DNA from: Clostridium chauvoei
Lineage (GTDB): Bacteria > Bacillota > Clostridia > Clostridiales > Clostridiaceae
NCBI RefSeq assembly: GCF_002327185.1
Contig: NZ_CP018624.1
Span: forward strand, 1,116,001 to 1,180,000
Reading direction: 5' to 3'
DNA length: 64,000 nucleotides
Numbering within the stretch: the stretch's first letter is position 1; every line of letters begins with the position of its first letter. The translations under genes and the position numbers were made by a program. Shown one piece after another: positions 44,924 to 54,907 of this stretch. The notes below the pieces were generated by a model. It had not been told where the DNA came from. It saw nothing but the letters and a program-made list of their open reading frames with translations, and made no database searches.

Positions 44924-45820
44924 ATGGATAATAATCTAAATGATAGCTCAAAGGATTTAATGAGATTAATTCAATTAAGATTTTCAAGATTAAGTAAAGG
45001 ACAAAAGCTTATAGCTGAATATATATTAAAAAATTATGATAAAGCAGCATTTATGACTGCAGCTAAATTAGGAACTTCAGTTGGAGTATCTGAATCAACA
45101 GTTGTTAGATTTGCAAACGAACTTGGTTTTACAGGATATCCTAAATTACAAAAAGCTCTCCAAGAACTAATAAAAAATAAATTAACAACTGTTCAAAGGT
45201 TGGAACTATCAAATGATTATGTAAGTGAGGGGTATGCACTAAAGGGAGTATTAAAGGCCGATATGGAGAATATAAGGTCAACTCTTGAAAAAATAAACTA
45301 TAATACATTTGAAGATGTAATTAATAAAATTTTCGAAGCTAAAAGAATCTATATTATAGGACTTAGAAGTTCTACTGCTCTTGCAGAGTTTTTAGGGTTT
45401 TATTTAAATATAATACTTCAAAATGTAAAAACAGTAGGATATGGAATATCTGATATATTCGAACAAATGATAAATGTAGGTGAAGGAGATTTAGTTATTG
45501 GAATAGGGTTTCCAAGATATGCATCTAAAACAATAGATGCTTTAAGTTTCTCACAAGATAGAGGTGCAAAAGTTGTAGCTATAACAGATAGTTTACTTTC
45601 ACCACTTGCTTCAAAAGCAGATTATACATTAATAGCTCAAAGTAATATGGCATCATTTGTGGACTCTCTTGTTGCACCATTATCAGTTATAAATGCTTTA
45701 ATAATCGCTGTTGGAATGAGAGAAAAAGAAAATATAGCAACTATATTTAACAACCTTGAAGAAATTTGGAAAGGATATAATGTATATTCTTATAACAACA
45801 GAAATGTTGGAGATGATTAA
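44924..45820 (+). CDS. MurR/RpiR family transcriptional regulator
   Basis: A 298-residue regulator. An N-terminal helix-turn-helix domain (about 1-80, LGTSVGVSESTVVRFANELGFTGYPKLQ) is followed by a SIS sugar-phosphate-binding domain (about 125-265, IYIIGLRSSTALAEFLGFYL). Such proteins sense phosphosugars and control sugar or cell-wall turnover genes. No sugar genes are adjacent, so its target is likely elsewhere. AAGGGA site; own terminator. Confidence 0.9.
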   Translation: MDNNLNDSSKDLMRLIQLRFSRLSKGQKLIAEYILKNYDKAAFMTAAKLGTSVGVSESTVVRFANELGFTGYPKLQKALQELIKNKLTTVQRLELSNDYVSEGYALKGVLKADMENIRSTLEKINYNTFEDVINKIFEAKRIYIIGLRSSTALAEFLGFYLNIILQNVKTVGYGISDIFEQMINVGEGDLVIGIGFPRYASKTIDALSFSQDRGAKVVAITDSLLSPLASKADYTLIAQSNMASFVDSLVAPLSVINALIIAVGMREKENIATIFNNLEEIWKGYNVYSYNNRNVGDD

Positions 45821-45835
45821 AAATACGAATTTTTA

Positions 45836-45886
45836 TATAAAGCTTCCTAATCTGTAAATATATGATTTTGGAAGCTTTATTTTGTT
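45836..45886 (+). terminator. Terminator of the RpiR gene
   Basis: ATAAAGCTTCC (45837-45847) pairs with GGAAGCTTTAT (45870-45880), followed by TTTGTT. Confidence 0.8.
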
Positions 45887-45954
45887 GAATAATATAAATT
45901 AAAATGATATGCTTTTAAAAGGTATATTTAAATGCCTTAGGAGGATAATAGAAT

Positions 45955-47175
45955 ATGAAAACAATAATAGTTATTGGAGCAGGTCCAGCAGGTATGATGG
46001 CTGCTATAGCTGCATCCAAAGAAAATAAAGTTATATTATTAGATAGTAATGAACGTATTGGAAAAAAACTTTTTATAACAGGTAAAGGAAGATGTAATGT
46101 TACAAATGCAAAGGATATTTCTGAATTCTTTGATTTTATACCTGGTAATCCATATTTCCTATATAGTTCTTTATATACATTTACAAATGAAGACACTATT
46201 CGCTTTTTTGAAGATCAAGGAATAAAGTTAAAAGTAGAAAGAGGCGGTCGTGTATTTCCTGAATCAGATAAGTCCTCTGATATAATAAAAGGATTATCTA
46301 ACGAACTTGCTAAATGTACTATTAAAGTTAGACTTAATAGTAAAGTAACTAATATTATAAGTAAAAACAATATAATTACTGAAGTTGAAATAAATGGTGG
46401 CGAAAGAATCAAAGGCGATCATTTTATAATTTGTACTGGTGGAGCATCATATCCTTTAACTGGTTCAAAAGGAGAAGGACAAAAATTTTCAAAAAATTTA
46501 GGCCATAATATAGTTGATTTAAAACCTTCTCTTGTACCAATAGAACTTAAGGACACTTGGGTAAAAGAACTTATGGGATTATCATTAAAAAATGTTGAAA
46601 TATCTATATTTGAAAAAGATACTGTAAAACCAGTTTATAAAAATCAAGGTGAAATGATATTTACTCATTTTGGTATATCAGGTCCCCTTATATTAAGTGG
46701 ATCAAGATTTATTAAAGAAAATAAGAAATTTTACATAAAACTAGATTTTAAGCCTGCATTAAGTGAAATTGAATTAGATAAGAGAATCCAAAAAGATTTT
46801 AAAAAATTTATAAATAAGGATTTTAAAAATGCTTTGGATGAGTTATTACCTAACAAAATCATTCCTTTAATTATTAAACTTTCTCAAATACCTGAAAATA
46901 AGAAGGTTAATGAAATAACTAAAGAAGAGAGAAAAAATTTATTAAAATTATTAAAAGAATTTAAAATGGAAGTAAAAGGATTAAGACCAATTGATGAAGC
47001 TATAGTTACAGCTGGTGGAGTAGATACAAAAGAAATTGATCCATCTACTATGAAATCAAAAATAATTTCAAATCTTTCTTTTGCTGGTGAAGTAATAGAT
47101 GTAGATGCATTTACAGGTGGTTACAACGTACAAATTGCTTTATCAACTGGCTATATAGCTGGAAGTAATATTTAA
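45955..47175 (+). CDS. HI0933-like FAD/NAD(P)-dependent oxidoreductase
   Basis: A 406-residue flavoprotein. The N-terminal FAD motif is IGAGPAGMMAA (about 6-16), followed by GKKLFITGKGRCNVTN (about 38-53), the HI0933 signature. FTHFGISGP lies near residue 240 and the C-terminal FAD contact is FAGEVIDVDAFTGGYNVQIA. Substrate unknown. TAGGAGGAT start. It is followed by cmk after 122 bases, an order seen often in clostridia. Confidence 0.88.
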   Translation: MKTIIVIGAGPAGMMAAIAASKENKVILLDSNERIGKKLFITGKGRCNVTNAKDISEFFDFIPGNPYFLYSSLYTFTNEDTIRFFEDQGIKLKVERGGRVFPESDKSSDIIKGLSNELAKCTIKVRLNSKVTNIISKNNIITEVEINGGERIKGDHFIICTGGASYPLTGSKGEGQKFSKNLGHNIVDLKPSLVPIELKDTWVKELMGLSLKNVEISIFEKDTVKPVYKNQGEMIFTHFGISGPLILSGSRFIKENKKFYIKLDFKPALSEIELDKRIQKDFKKFINKDFKNALDELLPNKIIPLIIKLSQIPENKKVNEITKEERKNLLKLLKEFKMEVKGLRPIDEAIVTAGGVDTKEIDPSTMKSKIISNLSFAGEVIDVDAFTGGYNVQIALSTGYIAGSNI

Positions 47176-47297
47176 TAATTTTAATATCTTATAAAGTATT
47201 TATAAAGGAAATACAATTTAACCTTGAGAAAGAAAGTTATAAATTATATAATTTATAAGTAAGTATTTTTGATAAGACGGGAAAGGCGGTAAAAATT

Positions 47298-47942
47298 TTG
47301 AGAATTTCGGTAGCAATAGATGGTCCAGCAGGAGCAGGAAAAAGTACAATCGCAAAATTAGTAGGTGAAAAATTCAATTTAATGTACATAAATACAGGTG
47401 CTATGTATAGAGCTGTTGCTTTAAAATCAATAGAAAATAATATAGATATAAATGATGTAGAATCTATATGTAATCTTATAGACTCTATGGAAATGAAATT
47501 TGAAAATGACGACTTAATATTAAATGGTGAAAATATACAAAGTAAAATAACTATGCCTGAAATAAGTTCAGTAGTTTCAGCTTATGCATCTATCCAAGAA
47601 GTAAGACTTAAATTAGTAAATTTACAAAGAAAAATGTCAGAAGAATTTAACGTTATAATGGATGGAAGAGATATAGGGACGGTAGTTTTAAAAAATGCGC
47701 CTTATAAATTCTTTTTAACTGCAACACCTGAAGAAAGAGCAGATAGACGATATAAAGAACTTAAAAATAGAGGACTAGAAGTTAATTATGATAAAATATT
47801 AGAAGATATTATAAAAAGAGATTATATAGATACCCATAGAGACGTTGATCCATTAAAGAAAGCTGATGATGCTATAGAAATTGATACAACTGGATTAAAT
47901 ATAGAAGAAGTTACAAACAAGATAATCTCTTATATAAAATAA
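47298..47942 (+). CDS. cmk: Cytidylate kinase
   Basis: A 214-residue kinase starting at TTG after AAAGGCGG. P-loop GPAGAGKST (about 9-17), NTGAMYRAV, MDGRDIGTVV (about 120-129) and RDYIDTHRDVDPLKKADDA (about 175-193) are all present. It phosphorylates CMP and dCMP with ATP. It lies just upstream of ispH-S1, as in many clostridia. Confidence 0.94.
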   Translation: MRISVAIDGPAGAGKSTIAKLVGEKFNLMYINTGAMYRAVALKSIENNIDINDVESICNLIDSMEMKFENDDLILNGENIQSKITMPEISSVVSAYASIQEVRLKLVNLQRKMSEEFNVIMDGRDIGTVVLKNAPYKFFLTATPEERADRRYKELKNRGLEVNYDKILEDIIKRDYIDTHRDVDPLKKADDAIEIDTTGLNIEEVTNKIISYIK

Positions 47943-48034
47943 AAATTTGAAATATATTTTATGATAAATTTATTCTTAAAAATGTAATATAATAATATAA
48001 ATAATATATATAATTTTTTAACTTAGGAGAAAAT

Positions 48035-49942
48035 ATGAGAAAAGTAATTTTAGCTGAAAATGCAGGATTTTGTTTTGGAGTGCAAAGAGCTGTAGAAGAG
48101 GCATTAAAAATTAAAAAACACTATAATAAAAAAATATATACACTAGGACCACTTATACATAATAATGATGTGGTTAATTACTTAGAAGAAAATAATATAT
48201 TTGCAATTGATTTTGAAAATATTGATGAATTAACTGAAGGTGATGTAATAGTTATAAGATCTCATGGTGTACCAAAATCAATAATAGAAGTATTAGATAT
48301 CAAAGGACTTAAAGTTATTAATGCAACTTGTCCATATGTTACTAATATACATAAAAAGGTTGATAAATATTCTAAAATGGGATATAGCATTGTTATCTTA
48401 GGTGATAAGAAACACCCTGAAGTTGTAGGGATTAATGGTTGGTGCGAAAATAAAGCCATTATTACTAAAAATGGTGACTTTAAAGAAAGTCTGCCAAATA
48501 AAGTTTGTGCTGTTTCTCAAACTACAGAAAAAGAAGAAAATTGGGAAAATACTTTAGACAATTTATCTAAGAATTGCAAAGAATTATTACCATTCAATAC
48601 AATTTGTTCTGCTACAGAGGTTAGACAAAAAAGCGCTAAAGAGTTATCAAAAAATGTAGATGCTATGATTGTTATTGGAGGTAAAAATAGTTCTAATACA
48701 ACTAAACTTTATCAAATTTCTAAAGAGAATTGTGAAAATACTATTCATATAGAGAATTCTAAAGAACTAAAAGAAGATTTTATTAATAACGAAAACTTTA
48801 AAACAGTTGGAATAACTGCTGGAGCTTCAACTCCAGATTGGGTAATAAAAGAAATTATAGATATTATGGAGGGGAAATTTAACATGGATGATCAATTAAA
48901 ATTAATGAATGAACTAGATAGAAGATTTCGTATAGGTGATGAAGTTACTGGTGAAATATTATCAATAACTAGAGATGAAGTAGTAGTATCTTTAGTAGGA
49001 TACAAATCTGATGGAGTTATTCCTTTTAAGGAATTAACAGTTCTTGAAAATATAGATGATGCTGTAAGTAAATTAAAGGTAGGAGATAGTATTACAGCGA
49101 AGGTAATAAAATTACAAAACCAAGATAAAAATGTAGTACTTTCAAGATTAGAATATGAAAAAAATTCTACTATTTTAGAATTAGAGAAATTATTTGAGAA
49201 TAAAGAAACTTTAATAGTTACAGTAAAAGAAGCTAAAGAAAAAGGATTAGTTGCTTATTATAAAGGTGTAAGAATATTTATTCCAGCATCTCAAATTGAT
49301 ATAAAATTTACTAAAGACAAAGAAATATACGTTAAAAAAGATTTAGAAATTAGATTAATTGACTTTTCTAAAGAAAATCCATCTAAAATAGTTGGATCAA
49401 GAAGAATACTTTTAGAAGAAGAAAAAGCTATAAAAGAATCAGCTGTATGGGATAACTTATCTATTGGAGATGTAGTAAAAGCTGAAATAAAGAGATTTAC
49501 TAATTTTGGTGCTTTTGCCGACATAAATGGGGTAGATGGATTGATTCATCTTTCACAAATTTCTTGGAGTCATGTAAAATCTGCTGAGGATATATTAAAA
49601 AAAGGTCAATTTGTAGATGTAAAAATAATTGATTTAAATAGAGAAGAAAATAAGTTGTCTTTAAGCATAAAAGAATTAACTCCTGAACCATGGTCAAATG
49701 TAAATGAAAAGTATCCAGAAGGTTCTATTGTATTGGGTAAAGTTGTAAGATTAAATGATTTTGGTGCTTTTGTTGAATTAGAACCAGGAGTAGATGGATT
49801 AGTTCATATTTCTAAGATAACTCATGATAGAGTTAATCATCCAAAAGATGTTTTAACTATAGGTGAAGAAGTAAAAGCTAAAATACTTTCAGTTGATGGA
49901 GAAAATAAAAAAATAGCCTTAAGTATTAAGGATGCTGAATAA
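48035..49942 (+). CDS. ispH: IspH - ribosomal protein S1 fusion
   Basis: A 635-residue fusion. Residues 1-280 are 4-hydroxy-3-methylbut-2-enyl diphosphate reductase with cluster cysteines C13, C99 and C191, which makes IPP and DMAPP in the non-mevalonate isoprenoid pathway. Residues about 295-635 hold four S1 RNA-binding repeats (for example VVKAEIKRFTNFGAFADING and VLGKVVRLNDFGAFVELEPG). This fusion is known in clostridia and may take the place of a separate S1 protein. Start after AGGAGA. Confidence 0.92.
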   Translation: MRKVILAENAGFCFGVQRAVEEALKIKKHYNKKIYTLGPLIHNNDVVNYLEENNIFAIDFENIDELTEGDVIVIRSHGVPKSIIEVLDIKGLKVINATCPYVTNIHKKVDKYSKMGYSIVILGDKKHPEVVGINGWCENKAIITKNGDFKESLPNKVCAVSQTTEKEENWENTLDNLSKNCKELLPFNTICSATEVRQKSAKELSKNVDAMIVIGGKNSSNTTKLYQISKENCENTIHIENSKELKEDFINNENFKTVGITAGASTPDWVIKEIIDIMEGKFNMDDQLKLMNELDRRFRIGDEVTGEILSITRDEVVVSLVGYKSDGVIPFKELTVLENIDDAVSKLKVGDSITAKVIKLQNQDKNVVLSRLEYEKNSTILELEKLFENKETLIVTVKEAKEKGLVAYYKGVRIFIPASQIDIKFTKDKEIYVKKDLEIRLIDFSKENPSKIVGSRRILLEEEKAIKESAVWDNLSIGDVVKAEIKRFTNFGAFADINGVDGLIHLSQISWSHVKSAEDILKKGQFVDVKIIDLNREENKLSLSIKELTPEPWSNVNEKYPEGSIVLGKVVRLNDFGAFVELEPGVDGLVHISKITHDRVNHPKDVLTIGEEVKAKILSVDGENKKIALSIKDAE

Positions 49943-49959
49943 TAAATAAAAGAAACTTT

Positions 49960-50003
49960 TACTAAGAAGATGCATATATATTTAATATGCATCTTCTTTT
50001 TTA
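49960..50003 (+). terminator. Terminator of ispH-S1
   Basis: AAGAAGATGCATAT (49964-49977) pairs with ATATGCATCTTCTT (49985-49998), followed by TTTT. Confidence 0.9.
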
Positions 50004-50107
50004 TGTGTTAAAACTAATTATATATCAATTCAATTATTTCAAATATTCTTGACTATAAATAAATGGAAGATTTATACTATTCTTAGAAGGTTTAAAAGGG
50101 GATATTT

Positions 50108-51061
50108 ATGATAACATTAGAGAAGCTAACATCAAATACAATGGATATATTTAAAAATCTATATAATAAGAATCAGAAAATAGACAGCTATGATAAGGAT
50201 TTTTTTTATTTATATGAGCATCAAAATTTTATAGTTAAATATATATTTAGAAAATTTCTTAAATTAATAAGATATAATGATAAAATAATAGGATATATAT
50301 GGTATGATACACCATTAGATTCAAATATTAGAATTTGGTCTTTATATATTGAAAATGAATATTTAACTATTTTAGATAGAACTATTTTTAATAAATTTAA
50401 TGATAGTATATTATCTTATGAAGCTATTGATAATACTAGAAATTCAATTATTTTAACTAATTTAGGGTTTAAGCGAGTTAGACCTACTATTTTAATGGAA
50501 CTTGATTTAAATACTTATCATAGATATGAAGAAATAACTGATTTAAGATTAAAACTTCAATCAAAGAATAGTAATATAAATAACCATTATAACTCTATTT
50601 ATAATGCGAATTATTCAGAGTCTATCTATCACTTGAAAAAATTTATTATGGGGAAAGATGAAAAATTAAGATGTAAAATTCAGAATAACGTATTTTCTAA
50701 TTGGAATAGAGAGCCATTAAAAATAGAGGATATTTATAATGACATAAGTCAAGAATATTATATTAATGATTTATCAATATTTGGTATGATTAATGAAAAA
50801 TGTGTAGGATATGGACAAGTTATCTATAATAGAAATATGTACACAGTTGTTAATTTTGGAATAATAGAAGAATTTAGAGGTTTAGAAATAGGAAAATTAC
50901 TATTACATGATTTAATACTTCTTTCTAAAGAGAAAGGATTAACTAAACTTTATATACGAGTTGATATAGATAATCTAAGAGCTAGATCATTATATACTTG
51001 GGCTGGTTTTATAGATAAATGTACTATTTCTAGATGGGATAGAAGATGTAATACTTATTAA
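50108..51061 (+). CDS. GNAT acetyltransferase, double-domain type
   Basis: A 317-residue protein. The C-terminal half is a clear GNAT domain (IIEEFRGLEIGKLLLHDLI at about 256-274 as the acetyl-CoA loop, then NLRARSLYTWAGF). The N-terminal half (IGYIWYDTP, GFKRVRPTILMELDL) looks like a second, diverged GNAT domain without a good cofactor loop. Acceptor unknown. AAAGGGGA before the start. The next small gene follows after 18 bases. Confidence 0.8.
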   Translation: MITLEKLTSNTMDIFKNLYNKNQKIDSYDKDFFYLYEHQNFIVKYIFRKFLKLIRYNDKIIGYIWYDTPLDSNIRIWSLYIENEYLTILDRTIFNKFNDSILSYEAIDNTRNSIILTNLGFKRVRPTILMELDLNTYHRYEEITDLRLKLQSKNSNINNHYNSIYNANYSESIYHLKKFIMGKDEKLRCKIQNNVFSNWNREPLKIEDIYNDISQEYYINDLSIFGMINEKCVGYGQVIYNRNMYTVVNFGIIEEFRGLEIGKLLLHDLILLSKEKGLTKLYIRVDIDNLRARSLYTWAGFIDKCTISRWDRRCNTY

Positions 51062-51079
51062 TCTATGAGGAGATATATT

Positions 51080-51367
51080 ATGAATGCATTAAAAATAAAA
51101 GCCAATATTGAAACAACAGAGGATTTTTCACCTGACATTTTTGAAGAAGCATTTAAAATATCATTTTTTAATACAGGATATAAACTTTATTCTTTAAATA
51201 TAATTAAGATTTCTGAAGTAACTTATGATGTTATTTATTATGTAGAAGTTACTGAGAATATGAATTTTGTTTTTGCAGTAGAAGCATTAAATAATACTAT
51301 TAACCAGTATGATACTTTTAAAGTGAATAATGTAGATAAATTACAATTAGTTGAATTTAATAATTAA
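51080..51367 (+). CDS. Small hypothetical protein
   Basis: Start at ATG 51080 after GAGGAGAT (95 residues). A soluble acidic beta-rich looking protein (YKLYSLNIIKISEVTYDVIYYVEVTENMNF region). No motif. It lies 18 bases after the GNAT gene and shares its terminator. Confidence 0.65.
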   Translation: MNALKIKANIETTEDFSPDIFEEAFKISFFNTGYKLYSLNIIKISEVTYDVIYYVEVTENMNFVFAVEALNNTINQYDTFKVNNVDKLQLVEFNN

Positions 51368-51397
51368 GGTACGGGATTTTTCTCGTACCTTTTTATT
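51365..51397 (+). terminator. Terminator
   Basis: AAGGTACG (51366-51373) pairs with CGTACCTT (51384-51391), then TTTT. Confidence 0.9.
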
Positions 51398-51604
51398 TTT
51401 AATAAAAATCTGAATATAAAATATATTTACATAAATTATAAAAAACATTTGAGTTTTATGATAAAATATTACAAATTATATTTATTAATTTTATTCTATA
51501 TAAATAATTCAACGTAATTTTACAGTAAACGAATTCATTTTAAAAATACTCCTTATTTATCCATGATATAATCAAGTTGAAAATATAAATAAGGAGTTGA
51601 TATT

Positions 51605-52638
51605 ATGAATAAAATAAAAAAATATTAAGTTTCTTTTTAATTTTATTAATTTCATTTTTTGGTATTCCAGTAATATCACAAGCTAAAGTACAAGATAACC
51701 TTGTAGTAAATTATATTGATGTTGGACAAGGTGATTCAGAGTTAATTCAAGTATCTGGTAAAAATATATTAATTGATGCTGGAAATAATGATGATTTAGC
51801 TTATAATTATCTAAAAAGTAAAGGAGTAAAGCATTTAGATTATGTAATAACTACTCACCCTCATTCAGACCACATAGGTGGAATGGCAAAGATAATAAAC
51901 GAATTTGATATTGGAACTTTTTATGCTCCAAAAGTATCTACAACAACTAAAGTATTTGAAGGAATGATAAATTCACTTAATAATAAAGGAATTAAAATTA
52001 CAGTTCCTAAAGTTGGTGAAAAACTTAATATAGGCAATGCTACTACTTTTGAGTTTTTAGCACCTAATAGTAGTGAATATAAAAATTTAAATAATTATTC
52101 TATAGTAACAAAATTAAAATATGGTAATACCTCTTTCATATTTACAGGAGATGCTGAACGCTTAAGTGAAAGAGAGATATTAAATAAACAACTAGATATT
52201 AGTGCTGACGTTTTAAAATTAGGGCATCATGGAAGTAGAACTTCAACAAGTACTAAATTTTTAGATGCTGTTAATCCTAAATATGCTGTAGTTTCTGCTG
52301 GTGAAGGAAATGATTATGGACATCCTAATAACGAAACTATTGAAAAGTTAAATAAAAGAAATATAGAAATACTTAGAACAGATAAAAGTGGAACTATTAT
52401 AGCTATAAGTGATGGTAATAAAATAACTTTTAACTGTGAAAGTGATACTACAACTAATATAGAAGATACAAGTAATATAGAAGAACCAACTGAAAATAAT
52501 GTTGTATGGATATCTAACACTAATTCTAAAGTTTATCATACTAACAATAAATGTAGTAAAATGAAAAATCCTATTAAAATTTTATTAAAAGATGCAGAAA
52601 CTGAAGGTTTACATCCATGCTCTAGATGTGCAAAATAA
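51605..52638 (+). pseudogene. Secreted ComEC-like metallo-beta-lactamase-fold protein, frameshifted in the signal peptide
   Basis: AAGGAGTTGAT precedes an ATG at 51605 that reads MNKIKKY and stops. One more A in the seven-A run at 51616-51622 would continue as ILSFFLILLISFFGIP, a normal signal peptide, then the mature protein. From there the frame is open to 52638. YIDVGQGDSELI, TTHPHSDHIGGMAK, FTGDAE, LGHHGSRTST and GHPNNETIEKL form a full ComEC/Rec2-type hydrolase domain. The last 45 residues hold three cysteines (NNKCSKMKN, HPCSRC) like an Ada-type metal module. Intact apart from the A-run, so decay, slippage control or a sequencing error are all open. Confidence 0.75.
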
Positions 52639-52696
52639 AAAAAGTAGGGGTTAACCTTGTTAGTGTTACATTAAATAGATTACTATTGTTTTTTAT

Positions 52697-52743
52697 TAAA
52701 AGTGAGTATTATTGAAAAAATTCGATAATACTCACTTTTAATT
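52697..52743 (+). terminator. Terminator
   Basis: AAAAGTGAGTATTAT (52698-52712) pairs with ATAATACTCACTTTT (52725-52739). Confidence 0.8.
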
Positions 52744-52878
52744 TATTATACTTTCTTAAACTTTTACAATTCGTATTATAATATGTAAATAAAGTAAATA
52801 TTTTTAGAAGCTAAACTTTATTTTAAAGACTAAATTTGGTATAATACATTGGAAATTAAATTCTTGGAGGTAATTAAA

Positions 52879-54246
52879 TTGACTATAGAATATAACGAAT
52901 TAGAAGTTGAAAATATAAGTGAAAATGAAAATAAAACTTTCTTTATTTGTACTTATGGTTGTCAAATGAATGAAGAAGATTCAGAAAAACTTTCTGGAAT
53001 GCTTAAAAGAAGTGGATATTCTGAAACTGATACTCAAGAAAATGCAGATATTATAATATATAATACGTGTTGTGTTAGAGAAAATGCAGAAAATAAGGTT
53101 TTTGGAAACTTAGGTCAATTAAAAAATCTTAAGAAGAAAAAACCTAACCTTATAATTGCTGTTTGTGGATGCATGATGCAGCAAGAAGGAATGGCAGATA
53201 AGATTTTAAAAACTTTTCCACATGTTAACATAATTTTTGGAACACATAATGCATATAAATTCCCAGAATATTTAAATAGAGTAAAAACTGAAGGAGTTCA
53301 AGTTAAAGAAATTTTTAATAAAGAGACTGAAATAATAGAGGGACTACCAATAGATAGAAAAAGTGATGTTAAAGCATTTGTCACAATTATGTATGGATGT
53401 AATAATTTTTGTACATACTGTATAGTTCCATATGTAAGAGGTAGAGAAAGAAGTAGAAAATCAGAAGATATAGTAAAAGAAATTAAAGATTTAGTATCAA
53501 GTGGATATAAAGAAATTACTCTTTTAGGTCAAAATGTAAATTCATATGGTAAAGGATTAGAAGAAGATATAACTTTTGCTGGATTACTTAGAAAAATAAA
53601 TGAAATTGACGGATTAGAAAGAGTAAGATTTATGACATCTCATCCTAAAGATTTAAATAGAGATGTAGTTATGGCTATAAAAGAATGCGATAAACTTTGT
53701 GAACAAATCCATTTACCTGTACAAAGTGGTTCAAATAGAATTTTAAAGAAAATGAATAGAAATTATACTAAGGAATCTTATTTAGAATTAATCAAAATGA
53801 TAAAAGAAGAAATTCCAGGAGTAACTATTACAACAGATATAATAGTTGGATTCCCTGGAGAAACCGAAGAAGATTTCTTAGAGACTTTAGAACTTGTAAA
53901 AGAAGTTGAATATTCATCTGCATTTACATTTATATATTCAAGAAGAAATAACACTCCTGCTGATATGATGCCAGATCAAATTTCTGATGAGGATAAACAT
54001 AATAGATTTAATAGGTTAGTAGATGCTGTTAATGTTGGGGTTATTAAAGGGAATAAACAATATGAAGGAAAAATAGTAGAAGTCCTTGTAGAAGGTCCAA
54101 GTAAAAATGATGAAGATAAATTTACTGGTAGAACTAGAAATGGACGACTAGTTAACTTCACAGGAGAAGGGGTTAAGGCTGGAGATATTGTTAATGTTAA
54201 CATAGTAAGAGCTCAACCATTCTCATTAATTGGAGAAGTTGTTTAA
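52879..54246 (+). CDS. miaB: tRNA-2-methylthio-N6-dimethylallyladenosine synthase
   Basis: I chose the TTG at 52879 (455 residues), eight bases after GGAGGT. The TTG at 52849 has no site. The N-terminal UPF0004 domain starts [17 protein letters not shown] and has [10 protein letters not shown] and CGCMMQ. The radical-SAM centre is [20 protein letters not shown], and a TRAM domain ends the protein. It adds a methylthio group to A37 of tRNA; miaA, which prepares the substrate, is at the window's end. Confidence 0.93.
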   Translation: MTIEYNELEVENISENENKTFFICTYGCQMNEEDSEKLSGMLKRSGYSETDTQENADIIIYNTCCVRENAENKVFGNLGQLKNLKKKKPNLIIAVCGCMMQQEGMADKILKTFPHVNIIFGTHNAYKFPEYLNRVKTEGVQVKEIFNKETEIIEGLPIDRKSDVKAFVTIMYGCNNFCTYCIVPYVRGRERSRKSEDIVKEIKDLVSSGYKEITLLGQNVNSYGKGLEEDITFAGLLRKINEIDGLERVRFMTSHPKDLNRDVVMAIKECDKLCEQIHLPVQSGSNRILKKMNRNYTKESYLELIKMIKEEIPGVTITTDIIVGFPGETEEDFLETLELVKEVEYSSAFTFIYSRRNNTPADMMPDQISDEDKHNRFNRLVDAVNVGVIKGNKQYEGKIVEVLVEGPSKNDEDKFTGRTRNGRLVNFTGEGVKAGDIVNVNIVRAQPFSLIGEVV

Positions 54247-54283
54247 AATATAATACACCTTCCATTAAATACAGATTAAAATT

Positions 54284-54333
54284 AATATACCCCTATAGTA
54301 TAATAATAATATATTATTATGCGGGGGTATATT
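54284..54333 (+). promoter_or_regulatory. Hairpin that buries the ribosome binding site of the next gene
   Basis: AATATACCCC (54284-54293) pairs perfectly with GGGGTATATT (54324-54333). Inside, ATAATAAT and ATTATTAT also pair. The GGGGG is the only ribosome binding site for the ATG at 54334, directly after the stem, so translation would require opening it. Could act as an RNA thermometer or protein-binding site. Confidence 0.55.
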
Positions 54334-54837
54334 ATGCTTTATGAGGAATTAAGCTCTACTGAAATAGGTAATTTAACTAATTATATATGTAAGTTTAAAG
54401 ATAATATGATTTTTTCAACATTTATTTTAAAAGAAAACAGTTGTAGTATATCAAAAATAAAAAACAATTTAACATTAGAATTAAAAAATATATCATATTT
54501 TTCTAATGGACAAGCCGCCTTTCTAATTTTATTTAAATTTAGTGATAATGATAAATTAATTTATGGAAGATGGTTTAATTATGCCGATAAGAATCATAGA
54601 GAAAACTTAGAGATGCTTTTATTTCAAAATGAAATACCTATTACTATAGTAGATGAAAATAATAAGAGTATTTGTACAGTTTGGTGTTCAAATATCTTAA
54701 AAGATGGTATAAAACAACATATAAAAAAAGCAAGTAGATTACACATAGAATCTACTAAATTTAAAGAATTTACATCTTCTATAGAAAGTAAATTTAAAAA
54801 TATAATAGATATCTGGAAAGAAAGTAAAATAGATTAA
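54334..54837 (+). CDS. Hypothetical protein
   Basis: Start at ATG 54334 (167 residues) after the GGGGG in the hairpin. A soluble mixed alpha/beta protein (GQAAFLILFKFSDNDKLIYGRWFNYADKN) with three scattered cysteines (CKFKD, CSISK, CTVWC) and no known motif. It lies between miaB and the SNF2 gene and has its own terminator. Unrecognised. Confidence 0.6.
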   Translation: MLYEELSSTEIGNLTNYICKFKDNMIFSTFILKENSCSISKIKNNLTLELKNISYFSNGQAAFLILFKFSDNDKLIYGRWFNYADKNHRENLEMLLFQNEIPITIVDENNKSICTVWCSNILKDGIKQHIKKASRLHIESTKFKEFTSSIESKFKNIIDIWKESKID

Positions 54838-54841
54838 ATTT

Positions 54842-54872
54842 AGAGAAGTAGCACAGACTACTTCTTTTTGTT
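54842..54872 (+). terminator. Terminator
   Basis: AGAAGTAG (54844-54851) pairs with CTACTTCT (54858-54865), then TTTT. Confidence 0.85.
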
Positions 54873-54907
54873 ATAATTAAAGGATATTCAAAATAGAGGA
54901 GATTATA

